Source: DASSKF01 sp035690725 (GTDB lineage: Bacteria; Actinomycetota; Actinomycetes; Actinomycetales; Dermatophilaceae). From it: DNA of 13,235 bases. The notes below the pieces were generated by a model. The model had not been told where the DNA came from and did not search any database. It saw only the letters and a list, made by a program, of their open reading frames with translations. Where the stretch lies: positions 1 to 13,235 of the forward strand of contig DASSKF010000245.1 in assembly GCA_035690725.1 (NCBI GenBank). The letters are read 5' to 3'. The position numbers and the translations under genes were made by a program. Shown in pieces: positions 1 to 5,829 of this stretch; within the stretch, counting starts at the first letter, position 1, and each line of letters opens with the position of its first letter.

Positions 1-1
1 C

Positions 2-187
2 CACCTCACGCCGGCCGAGCGGGCTGAGCGCGGGTCCTACGTCGGCTGCATCGCCGGCGCCCTGTCGCGCAGCGAGTACCTGGACGGCCTCGCCGCTGCC
101 GGGTTCGTGGACGCCGAGGTGACGTTCACCCACGAGGCCGCGGACGGCATACACAGTGCGATCGTGCGGGCGCGCAAGCCGGCCTGA
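2..187 (+). CDS. arsM: Arsenite methyltransferase, C-terminal fragment
   Basis: This is the last 61 codons of a gene that begins left of the window. ArsM methylates As(III) in the cytosol with S-adenosylmethionine, giving methylated and volatile arsenicals. The fragment contains GCIAGAL around residues 15-21, which matches the conserved Cys-containing segment near the C-terminus of ArsM proteins, where the cysteine helps bind arsenic. It is followed by an EYLDGLAAAGFVDAEV segment and the ending HSAIVRARKPA, both typical of this family. The SAM-binding fold is off the edge, so the call rests on the tail alone; another class I methyltransferase with the same C-terminal extension is possible. 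No ars regulator or efflux gene is visible downstream. Confidence 0.72.
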   Translation, partial: HLTPAERAERGSYVGCIAGALSRSEYLDGLAAAGFVDAEVTFTHEAADGIHSAIVRARKPA

Positions 188-199
188 GCTGTTGCGGTC

Positions 200-215
200 C
201 CCCGGGCCGTCGGGG
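200..215 (+). terminator. Weak hairpin after arsM
   Basis: CCCCG (200-204) pairs with CGGGG (211-215) around a 6-base loop, 12 bases after the arsM stop. There is no T-run and the stem is short, so termination here is only a possibility. Confidence 0.22.
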
Positions 216-278
216 ATGTATCAGGACGCGGCCGTGCCGCCTCGATGGGAGTGACGCCACTGCGGGGAGGCACGAACG

Positions 279-755
279 ATGGATCCGGACGAACACCTAC
301 AGCTGTGCCGACGAGTCGCGACGGCGCTGGGCGAGCTCGTCGCCGATGCCGCCGACCAGATGCAGGGCCGCAGCCAGGACAGCCTCGTGCTGCTCGGTGC
401 CGCGGACCGGCTGGTGTCGGCGCTGCTGGACGACGGGCTGCTCGCCGGGACCGGGGAGCAGGGCGCGGACACGGGCGGACAGCTCGGCGAGGCGGAACGG
501 CTTGGCCAGGCAGTCGTCGGCGCCGGCGTCCAGCGCCACCGCCAGGTCCACCTTCGCGGCGCGGGCGGTGAGGACGAGGACCGGCAGGGTGTGGCCGCTC
601 GCGCGCAGGCGCCGGCACAGGTCGAGCCCGTCCACGTCAGGCAGGCCCACGTCGAGCAGCAGCAGGTCGTGCGGTCGGGCGAGGGCCGCCAGGGCGGCGT
701 GGCCGGTGGTCTGCACCTGCACGGCATACCCCTCCCGGCGCAGGGCGCGCGATAG
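279..755 (+). pseudogene. Unrecognised protein, intact 5' end, 3' end apparently replaced
   Basis: An ATG at 279 sits 8 bases after a strong ribosome site, GGGGAGG (264-270). The first 58-60 residues read like a real, mostly helical soluble protein, with segments such as LGELVADAADQMQG and DSLVLLGAADRLVSALLDDG. From about residue 60 (position 455 on) the translation becomes Gly/Gln/Arg/His-rich and is the exact antisense of the receiver-domain gene on the other strand. I therefore read it as the 5' part of a gene that lost its natural 3' end, with the frame continuing to a chance stop at 753-755. I do not recognise the family. A naturally short protein whose stop was lost, or a non-coding frame, remain possible. 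Confidence 0.45.
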
Positions 756-839
756 GGGGGCGTGGATGGCGGGGTCGTCCTCGACGAGCAGTACCCGTGC
801 TGACCGGTCCCGGGGGAGGGGCACGACCCGTGCGTTCAT
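297..839 (-). CDS. Response-regulator receiver protein lacking an output domain (probably 3'-truncated)
   Basis: Residues 14-128 form a complete CheY-like receiver: acidic residues in LLVEDD (E20, D21, D22), phospho-acceptor D63 in LLLLDVGLPDVDG, T91 in LVLTA and K113 in AKPF. Such domains accept phosphate from a sensor histidine kinase and switch an output domain. Here the helix that normally leads into an OmpR-type winged-helix domain (ARVRALL, ending near residue 128) runs into a Gln/Arg/His-rich tail of about 50 residues. That tail is antisense to the opposing frame starting at 279, so the DNA-binding domain has probably been lost. Start and stop codons overlap with the upstream DUF2795-like gene (ATGA, 836-839), so the two are translationally coupled. 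No histidine kinase gene lies nearby. A natural single-domain regulator with a read-through tail is the alternative. Confidence 0.8.
   Translation of the reverse strand: MNARVVPLPRDRSARVLLVEDDPAIHAPLSRALRREGYAVQVQTTGHAALAALARPHDLLLLDVGLPDVDGLDLCRRLRASGHTLPVLVLTARAAKVDLAVALDAGADDCLAKPFRLAELSARVRALLPGPGEQPVVQQRRHQPVRGTEQHEAVLAAALHLVGGIGDELAQRRRDSSAQL
438..461. repeat. Near-perfect palindrome at the tail-to-tail gene junction
   Basis: The arms CTGCTCGCCGG (438-448) and CCGGGGAGCAG (451-461) pair at 10 of 11 positions around a 2-base loop. The palindrome lies where both opposing reading frames stop looking like protein. It could be a scar or hotspot of deletion, or a shared terminator stem without a T-run. 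Confidence 0.6.
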
Positions 840-1423
840 CGGCGTGGCCCCTCGGTGTGCGGGATGCCCGCGGACCGGAGCGCGGCGGGCAGGTCGGCGA
901 AGACCCGCTGGGCCGGCAGGGCGAGGAGCAGCTGCAGGGCCGCCGGCGGGGCGTGGTGGTGCACCGCCAGCTGCAGCAGCTCCTCCCGGTCGGCGGGGAA
1001 GCAGCCGGGCGGCAGGTAGTGGGCCAGCTCCGCCGCCGCCGGCGCCCGGTCTCCGGCGGCGTGCTGGGTCGAGCGCCGCGCGCGTCCCGGCTGGTCGCTG
1101 CTGAGGTTGAGCGCCACCGTGAGCGTGGCGAGGGCCCGCGTCTCCACCGGTGTGGGCCGCTGCCCGACCCGGGAGCGCAGCCGGGCACGGGCGCCGGCCA
1201 GCACCGCACTCCGCAGCACCGCGTCGTCGGGGTGGACCTGCGCCACGAGCTGCTCGGCCGGGCGCAGGAGGGACCAGTCCGGTGCCGTGGCCTGGCGCAG
1301 TGCCCAGGCCAGCACGGAGCCGACGGTCCGGCCCGGCGCGCGAGGGACGGGGGCGCCATGCGGGTGGTCGGGAGGGGCGCCGGTCTCGCCGGGCGGATCG
1401 GCGGCAGGGGAAACCTGGTCCAT
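836..1423 (-). CDS. Hypothetical protein with DUF2795-like C-terminus
   Basis: This 195-residue cytosolic protein has no signal peptide or membrane segment. Residues 1-35 are Pro/Ala-rich and probably disordered. The middle (about 48-110) is helical and includes RPAEQLVAQVHPDDAVLRS. The end (about 132-184) has the pattern of DUF2795 domains: a YLPPGCFPADREELLQLA stretch, then helices ending in ADLPAAL. No function is established for that family as far as I know. The ATG at 1423 was chosen because AGGAGG lies 5 bases upstream on this strand; the frame stays open further upstream but would overlap the promoter of the divergent gene. Its stop overlaps the receiver gene start by 4 bases, so the two proteins are made together and may act in one pathway. 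Confidence 0.72.
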   Translation of the reverse strand: MDQVSPAADPPGETGAPPDHPHGAPVPRAPGRTVGSVLAWALRQATAPDWSLLRPAEQLVAQVHPDDAVLRSAVLAGARARLRSRVGQRPTPVETRALATLTVALNLSSDQPGRARRSTQHAAGDRAPAAAELAHYLPPGCFPADREELLQLAVHHHAPPAALQLLLALPAQRVFADLPAALRSAGIPHTEGPRR

Positions 1424-1425
1424 GA

Positions 1426-1439
1426 CTGCCTCCTGGCAG
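1426..1439 (-). promoter_or_regulatory. Ribosome site inside a small hairpin
   Basis: On the minus strand CTGCC-AGGA-GGCAG forms a 5-bp stem and 4-base loop that contains the AGGAGG ribosome site of the DUF2795-like gene. The structure is small and may only tune translation slightly. Confidence 0.3.
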
Positions 1440-1545
1440 GCTGACGCGGTGCCGCCGGGGTCCAGGGAGGCAGATCGGGGAGCGGCCGGGTGCGTGGCCG
1501 CGCCGCTCATCCAACGCCGCGGAGCCCGATCGGTCAACTGTTGCT

Positions 1546-1571
1546 GTTGTCGGGAGCGTCCCGGTGGGTAA
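1546..1571 (+). promoter_or_regulatory. Candidate SigB/SigF-like promoter for the GAF-ANTAR gene
   Basis: GTTG (1546-1549) and GGGTAA (1566-1571), separated by 16 bases, resemble the GTTT...GGGTAT elements used by actinobacterial stress sigma factors. The spacer contains a perfect small inverted repeat, CGGGA-GCG-TCCCG (1551-1563). The element lies 60 bases before the strong ribosome site of the downstream gene. Confidence 0.4.
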
Positions 1572-1609
1572 GGGCTCTTCCGCTCCCCGCGTGCACGCAC
1601 TGCGGCTTC

Positions 1610-2353
1610 GTGAGGAAGGAGGGCACCGCCATCCACGACCACGAGCTCTACCTGCGGACGCTGTCGGAGTTCACCGCCACGCTGCTCACGCCGTACGAGA
1701 TCGATGGTGTGCTGGACGAGCTCGCCCAGCGGGTCACCAGCGTCCTCGGCCTGCTCGGCAGCAGCGTGAGCCTGCTCAGCGGGGACCGGCTGGAGTTCGG
1801 CACCGCCGTCAACCCGGCCATCGCGGCGGTTGAGAGGACCCAGCAGCGCACCCAGGCGGGGCCGTGCGCCACCGCTGCTCGCACGGGGGAGGCGGTGCTC
1901 GTCCCCGACCTGTCGGCGCTGGACGGCGACGACAGGTGGCCGGAGTACCGGCGCGCGGCCCGGGAGGCCGGCGTGCTCTCGGTGGGCTCGCTGCCGATGC
2001 GACTGGCCGGTCGGACCGTCGGGGCGCTGAACCTCTACAGCGAGGCCGCTCGGCAGTGGCAGCGCGAGGACGTGGCCGCCGCGACGGTCATGGCCGACAT
2101 GGCCACCGGCTACCTCATCAACGCCTCGGTGCACCACCGGCAGGCCCAGCTCAACGAGCAGCTGCAGCAGGCCCTCGACAGCCGGGTGGTCATCGAGCAG
2201 GCCAAGGGCATGGTCGCCGCCCGGCACGAGATCGACGTCGGTCAGGCCTTCGAGCGGATCCGCGGGCTCGCGCGCAGCCGGGGTGTCACCGTGCGCGTCG
2301 TCGCCGAGGCGGTCGTCCGGCTGGGGCTGGACCCGCCGGCCGGCGGCACGTGA
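1610..2353 (+). CDS. GAF and ANTAR domain protein (putative RNA-binding antiterminator)
   Basis: From the GTG at 1610 the protein has 247 residues. A GAF sensor domain spans about 31-172, with features such as VLGLLGSSVSLL and LPMRLAGRTVGALNLYS. An ANTAR domain spans about 183-238, with the diagnostic SRVVIEQAKGMVA at 191-203. ANTAR domains bind paired hexaloop RNA hairpins and prevent transcription termination; GAF-ANTAR proteins are common in actinobacteria. The ligand cannot be inferred. Start choice is uncertain: GTG 1610 has no ribosome site before it, while a perfect one (AAGGAGG, 1616-1622) precedes an in-frame ATC at 1631, giving a 240-residue protein that begins IHDHELYLRTL, where relatives usually begin. 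It ends 31 bases from the stop of the convergent small-protein gene. Confidence 0.9.
   Translation: MRKEGTAIHDHELYLRTLSEFTATLLTPYEIDGVLDELAQRVTSVLGLLGSSVSLLSGDRLEFGTAVNPAIAAVERTQQRTQAGPCATAARTGEAVLVPDLSALDGDDRWPEYRRAAREAGVLSVGSLPMRLAGRTVGALNLYSEAARQWQREDVAAATVMADMATGYLINASVHHRQAQLNEQLQQALDSRVVIEQAKGMVAARHEIDVGQAFERIRGLARSRGVTVRVVAEAVVRLGLDPPAGGT
1616..1633 (+). promoter_or_regulatory. Strong ribosome site pointing to an ATC start
   Basis: AAGGAGG (1616-1622) is followed by an 8-base spacer and then ATC (1631-1633), in frame with the GAF-ANTAR gene. No ATG, GTG or TTG stands at that distance. Confidence 0.45.
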
Positions 2354-2384
2354 CACCGGTGGGCGCCCGGCTCGCCCGACGTGG

Positions 2385-2639
2385 TCAGGAGCGGGTGCGC
2401 TGGTACCAGCGGTAGCCTCCGCCGACGACGAGGAACACGGCGAGCCCGGCCAGCCACAGCAGCAGGCCCTGCAGCGGCTGGGCACTCGGGGTCACGGCAT
2501 ACGTGGTGGTGTCGGCGGGCTGGAAGGGCTGGGGGTCTCCGGGCGTCTTCGGGCGGGCAAGGGCCGGGCTGCCGACGAGCACGAGCAGGCCGGTCAGGAG
2601 TCCGGCCAGCACCACCTTGGTCCGGATTGCTGCGCGCAC
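2385..2639 (-). CDS. Small exported, C-terminally membrane-anchored protein
   Basis: This 84-residue protein starts at a GTG preceded by GGGAGGAGG with about 7 bases of spacing. An in-frame ATG at 2687 would add 16 residues but has no such site. Residues 5-28 look like a Sec signal peptide: positive AAIRTK, then hydrophobic VVLAGLLTGLLVLVG, then the cleavage-type motif SPALA before RP. A Pro/Thr-rich stretch (29-55) follows, then one transmembrane helix (about 57-75, GLLLWLAGLAVFLVVGG) and a short basic tail RWYQRTRS. The middle is predicted outside the cell with the tail in the cytosol. I recognise no family. Its 3' end faces that of the GAF-ANTAR gene. The promoter is not obvious. Confidence 0.7.
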   Translation of the reverse strand: MRAAIRTKVVLAGLLTGLLVLVGSPALARPKTPGDPQPFQPADTTTYAVTPSAQPLQGLLLWLAGLAVFLVVGGGYRWYQRTRS

Positions 2640-2755
2640 CGAGGCCCCTCCTCCCGAGTCGGCTGTTGAACTCTCAAGCGCATTCAAACAACCCGACGAC
2701 GCCCGAGGTCAAACTTCTTGGATCCGGCAGGTGCGTTTCGCAAGAAGGGGGCCGA

Positions 2756-2782
2756 GGACCCGATCTCGGGGATCGTGTGCGG
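2756..2782 (+). repeat. 27-bp direct repeat, copy 1
   Basis: This copy matches the one at 2807-2833 at 26 of 27 positions (C versus G at the 19th base), with a 51-base period. It contains the dyad CCCGA-TC-TCGGG. It could be a tandem operator of the importer operon or a dispersed intergenic repeat. Confidence 0.85.
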
Positions 2783-2806
2783 CGGTGGGGCCGGGACGCG
2801 TTCGTG

Positions 2807-2833
2807 GGACCCGATCTCGGGGATGGTGTGCGG
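2807..2833 (+). repeat. 27-bp direct repeat, copy 2
   Basis: Second copy of the repeat at 2756-2782, including the same dyad CCCGA-TC-TCGGG. It ends 41 bases before the candidate -10 element at 2874. Confidence 0.85.
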
Positions 2834-2851
2834 GTGAAGCTACGCCGCGAC

Positions 2852-2879
2852 GTGATCCGCTGACGGCGCCCGGTATGGT
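2852..2879 (+). promoter_or_regulatory. Weak candidate promoter for the ABC importer operon
   Basis: GTGATC (2852-2857) and TATGGT (2874-2879), 16 bases apart, resemble -35 and -10 elements. The -35 match is poor. Use of this site would give a leader of roughly 130 bases. Confidence 0.2.
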
Positions 2880-3017
2880 GCCGGCCGACACTTCTCCCGC
2901 GCACATTGTGGCTCCGCCCACCATGGCCCCCGTCACGTCCTGTTCCTAGCGTTCACGAAGCACTCCCCGACGACCGATCCGACGGTCGCGGGCGAGGCTC
3001 CGGACGGAAGGAACAGC

Positions 3018-3782
3018 GTGACCGCACCAGACCGCGTGGCCCTGCGCACGGTGGGACTGACCAAGGTCTTCCGCGGGTTCACGGCCGTCGACGCGGTCGA
3101 CCTCGAGGTCCGCGAGGGCGACGTGCACGCCCTGGTCGGGCCGAACGGCGCCGGCAAGACCACGCTGTTCAACCTGCTCACCGGGTTCCTGTCGCCGTCG
3201 GCCGGCACGATCACCGTCTTCGACGAGGACGTCACCGGGCTGCAGCCCGAGCAGATTGCGCACAAGGGGGTCGCGCGCTCGTTCCAGATCACCAGCCTGT
3301 TCGAGTCGATGACGCCGCGCGAGCACGTCGAGCTGGCCCTGCAGGGCCGGACCAGCCGCGGGCTGTGGTTCTGGCGCTCGGACAAGCTGCTGCGGGGCTA
3401 CCGGCAGCACGTCGACGAGCTGCTCGAGCAGGTCGGGCTCCTCGGCCTGGCCGACCAGCCCTCGGCCCTGCTGGCCTACGGGCAGAAGCGCGCCCTGGAG
3501 ATGGCGCTCGTCCTCGCCCTCGACCCGACGGTGCTGCTGCTCGACGAGCCGACCGCCGGCATGGGCATCGAGGACGTCGACCGCACGATCGAGCTGGTCC
3601 GCCGGATCGCCACTGACCGCACCGTCGTGTTCGTCGACCACAACATGCACGTCGTCGGCAGCCTTGCCGACCGGGTCACCGTCCTGCAGCAGGGCGAGGT
3701 CCTGGCCGAGGGCACCTACGACGACGTCCGGGGCGACCAACGCGTCATCACGGCATACCTCGGGGAGGCCAGCCATGCTTGA
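3018..3782 (+). CDS. HAAT-family ABC importer ATPase (LivG-type)
   Basis: This 254-residue cytosolic ATPase powers import through the two permeases encoded downstream. Visible motifs are Walker A GPNGAGKTT (41-49), a signature LAYGQKR (152-158) in place of LSGGQ as is usual in the LivG/UrtD branch, Walker B VLLLDEP (172-178) followed by TAGM, and switch histidine H208 in VDHNM. Residues VARSFQITSLFESMT (86-100) form the Q-loop region typical of LivG. The GTG start has AAGGA 5 bases upstream. The gene opens a five-gene operon and overlaps the next ATPase gene by 8 bases. Length and motifs are normal. The imported compound cannot be deduced; this family carries branched-chain amino acids, amides, urea, aromatic acids and others. 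Confidence 0.92.
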   Translation: MTAPDRVALRTVGLTKVFRGFTAVDAVDLEVREGDVHALVGPNGAGKTTLFNLLTGFLSPSAGTITVFDEDVTGLQPEQIAHKGVARSFQITSLFESMTPREHVELALQGRTSRGLWFWRSDKLLRGYRQHVDELLEQVGLLGLADQPSALLAYGQKRALEMALVLALDPTVLLLDEPTAGMGIEDVDRTIELVRRIATDRTVVFVDHNMHVVGSLADRVTVLQQGEVLAEGTYDDVRGDQRVITAYLGEASHA

Positions 3783-4470
3783 GGTGCGCAACCTGCAGGC
3801 CTGGTACGGCGAGGCGCGGGCCCTGCACGACGTCACCCTCGACGTCGGCACGGGCGAGGTCGTCACCCTCGTCGGCCGCAACGGCGCGGGCAAGACGACG
3901 CTGCTGCGCAGCCTGATCGGGCTGCACCGCCAGGTGAGGGGCGCGGTGCGCCTCGACGCCTCGGACGTCACCGGCTGGGCGCCGCACCGGCTGGCGCGCG
4001 CCGGGATGGGCTGGGTGCAGGACGACCGCGGCATCTACGCGACGCTGTCGGTGGAGGAGAACCTCCTGCTGCCGCCGGCGGTCTCCGCCGACCGGGCCTG
4101 GCCGCTGGAGCGCGTCTACGAGTCGTTCCCCGCCCTGGCCGACCGCCGTCGGGCACCGGGCACGACGCTGTCGGGCGGGGAGCAGCAGATGCTCGCGCTG
4201 GCCCGGGTGCTGCGCACCGGGGCCCGCCTGCTCCTGCTCGACGAGCCGTCCGAGGGCCTGGCGCCGGTGATCGTCTCCCGGATCGGGCAGATCATCCGCG
4301 ACGTCAAGGCCTCCGGCACCAGCGTGCTGCTGATCGAGCAGAACGTGAAGTTCGCCGCGACCGTCGCCGACCGGCACTACCTGCTGGCCCAGGGACGTGT
4401 CGTCGAGTCCCTCGACAACGACCAGTTCGTCGAGCACGAGACGGAGCTGCTCGAGCACCTCGGCATCTGA
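3775..4470 (+). CDS. HAAT-family ABC importer ATPase (LivF-type)
   Basis: This second ATPase has 231 residues and is expected to pair with the LivG-type subunit. It has Walker A GRNGAGKTT (34-42), signature LSGGEQQ (132-138), Walker B LLLLDEP (152-158) followed by SEGLAP, and Q189 in LLIEQNV. Glutamine at the switch-histidine position is characteristic of LivF. The ATG at 3775 overlaps the end of the preceding gene by 8 bases and has GGGGAGG (3762-3768) 6 bases upstream; an earlier in-frame start would lie deep inside the previous gene. The next gene starts 49 bases downstream after a small hairpin. Confidence 0.92.
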   Translation: MLEVRNLQAWYGEARALHDVTLDVGTGEVVTLVGRNGAGKTTLLRSLIGLHRQVRGAVRLDASDVTGWAPHRLARAGMGWVQDDRGIYATLSVEENLLLPPAVSADRAWPLERVYESFPALADRRRAPGTTLSGGEQQMLALARVLRTGARLLLLDEPSEGLAPVIVSRIGQIIRDVKASGTSVLLIEQNVKFAATVADRHYLLAQGRVVESLDNDQFVEHETELLEHLGI

Positions 4471-4484
4471 GCGCGGCACCGCGC
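4471..4484 (+). repeat. Intercistronic hairpin before the binding-protein gene
   Basis: GCGCGG (4471-4476) pairs perfectly with CCGCGC (4479-4484) around a 2-base loop, directly after the stop codon of the LivF-type gene. It may slow mRNA decay or mark a processing site. Confidence 0.45.
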
Positions 4485-4519
4485 ACCACGACAACCCCAC
4501 GAACGAGAGGGAAACCACG

Positions 4520-5770
4520 ATGAGGACGAAGTTCGCGACCGGTGTGGCCGCACTGGTCTCCGGCGCTGTCGCGCTGACCGCCTGCGGCGGAGGACCGAGT
4601 GCGTCCGGCGGTGACTTCACCGACGGCAAGCTCGTGCTGGCCGTGCTCAACGACCAGTCCGGCGTCTACAAGGACCTGTCCGGCCCCAACAGCGTCACCG
4701 CCGTGAAGATGGCAGTCGCCGACTACACGAAGAAGTACGGCGACGACGCGGTGGTCAAGGACATCGAGGTCACCTCCGCCGACCACCAGAACGAGCCGGA
4801 CGTCGCCAACACCAAGGCCAAGGAGCTCTACGACCGCGAGGGCGCCGACATCATCCTCGACGTGCCGACCTCCTCCGCGGCGCTCGCGGTGGCCGGCGTC
4901 GCCGCGCAGAAGCACAAGCTCTACATCAACATCGGGGCCGGCACGACGGAGCTCACCGGCGACCAGTGCAACAAGTACACGTTCCACTGGGCCTACGACA
5001 CCTACATGCTCGCCAACGGCACCGGCACCACGGTCACCAAGGGCGGTGACAAGAACTGGGAGATCATCTACCCCGACTACGCCTTCGGCCAGGACATGAC
5101 CAAGTCCTTCAAGCAGGCCGTCACGGACGCCGGCGGCAACGTCATGGGGACCATCGCCACGCCCTTCCCGAATGACAACTTCGCGACCTACCTGACCAAG
5201 GCCGCCGCGAAGAAGCCCGACGTCATCGGCACGATGCAGGCCGGCGGTGACCTGATCAACGTGGTGAAGCAGTACAACCAGGCCGGCCTCGCCAAGAAGG
5301 GCATCGACCTCGCCGTCGGCCTGATGTTCATCACCGACGTGCACTCGGTGGGCGCCGAGGCGTTCCAGGGCACCAAGTACACGACGTCCTGGTACTGGGA
5401 CGCCGACGACAAGAACCGCAAGTGGGCCGACCGGTTCATGGACAAGACCGACACGCGTCCCTCGTTCGCGCACGCCGCGAACTACTCCGCGGCGCTGCAG
5501 TACCTCGAGGCGGTCCAGGCGACCGGCACCGACGACGCGGACAAGATCGTGTCCAACCTCGAGGGCAAGAAGATCGACGACGTGTTCCTGCGCGACGGCC
5601 AGGTCCGCGCCAAGGACCACAACGTGATCCACGACGTCTACCTCGCCGAGGTCAAGGACCCGGCCGACGTCGAGGGCGAGTGGGACCTCGTCAAGATCCT
5701 CGACACCATCCCCGCGGACGAGGCGTTCATGCCCGTCGACCAGTCCGGCTGCTCGATGGCCTCGAGCTGA
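4520..5770 (+). CDS. ABC importer substrate-binding lipoprotein (Peripla_BP_6 / LivJ-type)
   Basis: This 416-residue protein captures substrate outside the membrane and delivers it to the permeases. A lipoprotein signal peptide ends in LTAC with the lipidated Cys at 22, followed by a Gly/Ser-rich linker. The mature part has the type I fold of amino-acid/amide binding proteins: LVLAVLNDQSGVYKDLSGPN at 38-57, DIILDVPTSSAALAVAGVA at 110-128, then YPDYAFGQDM and PDVIGTM. C150 and C411 could form a disulfide. The protein is lysine-rich for such G+C-rich DNA, as exported binding proteins often are. The ATG at 4520 has GAGAGGGA (4505-4512) upstream. The gene lies between the ATPase and permease genes, with hairpins on both sides. 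Substrate unknown. Confidence 0.9.
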   Translation: MRTKFATGVAALVSGAVALTACGGGPSASGGDFTDGKLVLAVLNDQSGVYKDLSGPNSVTAVKMAVADYTKKYGDDAVVKDIEVTSADHQNEPDVANTKAKELYDREGADIILDVPTSSAALAVAGVAAQKHKLYINIGAGTTELTGDQCNKYTFHWAYDTYMLANGTGTTVTKGGDKNWEIIYPDYAFGQDMTKSFKQAVTDAGGNVMGTIATPFPNDNFATYLTKAAAKKPDVIGTMQAGGDLINVVKQYNQAGLAKKGIDLAVGLMFITDVHSVGAEAFQGTKYTTSWYWDADDKNRKWADRFMDKTDTRPSFAHAANYSAALQYLEAVQATGTDDADKIVSNLEGKKIDDVFLRDGQVRAKDHNVIHDVYLAEVKDPADVEGEWDLVKILDTIPADEAFMPVDQSGCSMASS

Positions 5771-5783
5771 CCCATCGTCGATG

Positions 5784-5810
5784 ACCCCGGGCGCCACCGG
5801 CGCCCGGGGT
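5784..5810 (+). repeat. Strong intercistronic hairpin after the binding-protein gene
   Basis: A perfect 12-bp stem (5784-5795 with 5799-5810, core CCCCGGGCGCC) and a 3-base loop ACC lie 13 bases after the binding-protein stop, just before the ribosome site of the first permease gene. There is no T-run. It probably protects the upstream message or partly attenuates the downstream genes. Confidence 0.75.
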
Positions 5811-5829
5811 ACCGTCGGGAAAGGAAGCG

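Larger units (their letters stand above)
2640..3017. other. Intergenic region of 378 bases between divergent genes
   Basis: No credible coding frame exists here. It holds the 5' region of the small leftward gene, with A+T-richer sequence at about 2666-2716, two 27-bp direct repeats, a weak candidate promoter and the leader of the ABC importer operon. The importer's ribosome site AAGGA (3008-3012) lies 5 bases before the GTG at 3018. Confidence 0.7.

Noticed and set aside
297..1514. A 405-codon leftward frame extending the receiver protein at its N-terminus
   Set aside because: The extension is an out-of-frame reading of the DUF2795-like gene; the receiver starts at the ATGA overlap at 839.
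836..2485. A 549-codon leftward frame covering the GAF-ANTAR gene
   Set aside because: Only its last 195 codons (from 1423) are real; the upstream part is antisense to the well-supported GAF-ANTAR gene.
2756..2833. Start of a CRISPR array
   Set aside because: There are only two copies, with a 24-base spacer, no further repeats and no cas genes.
2674..2949. Short frames on both strands in the repeat-bearing intergenic region
   Set aside because: Arg/Pro-rich, no ribosome sites, no family features. The internal repetition only reflects the 27-bp DNA repeats.
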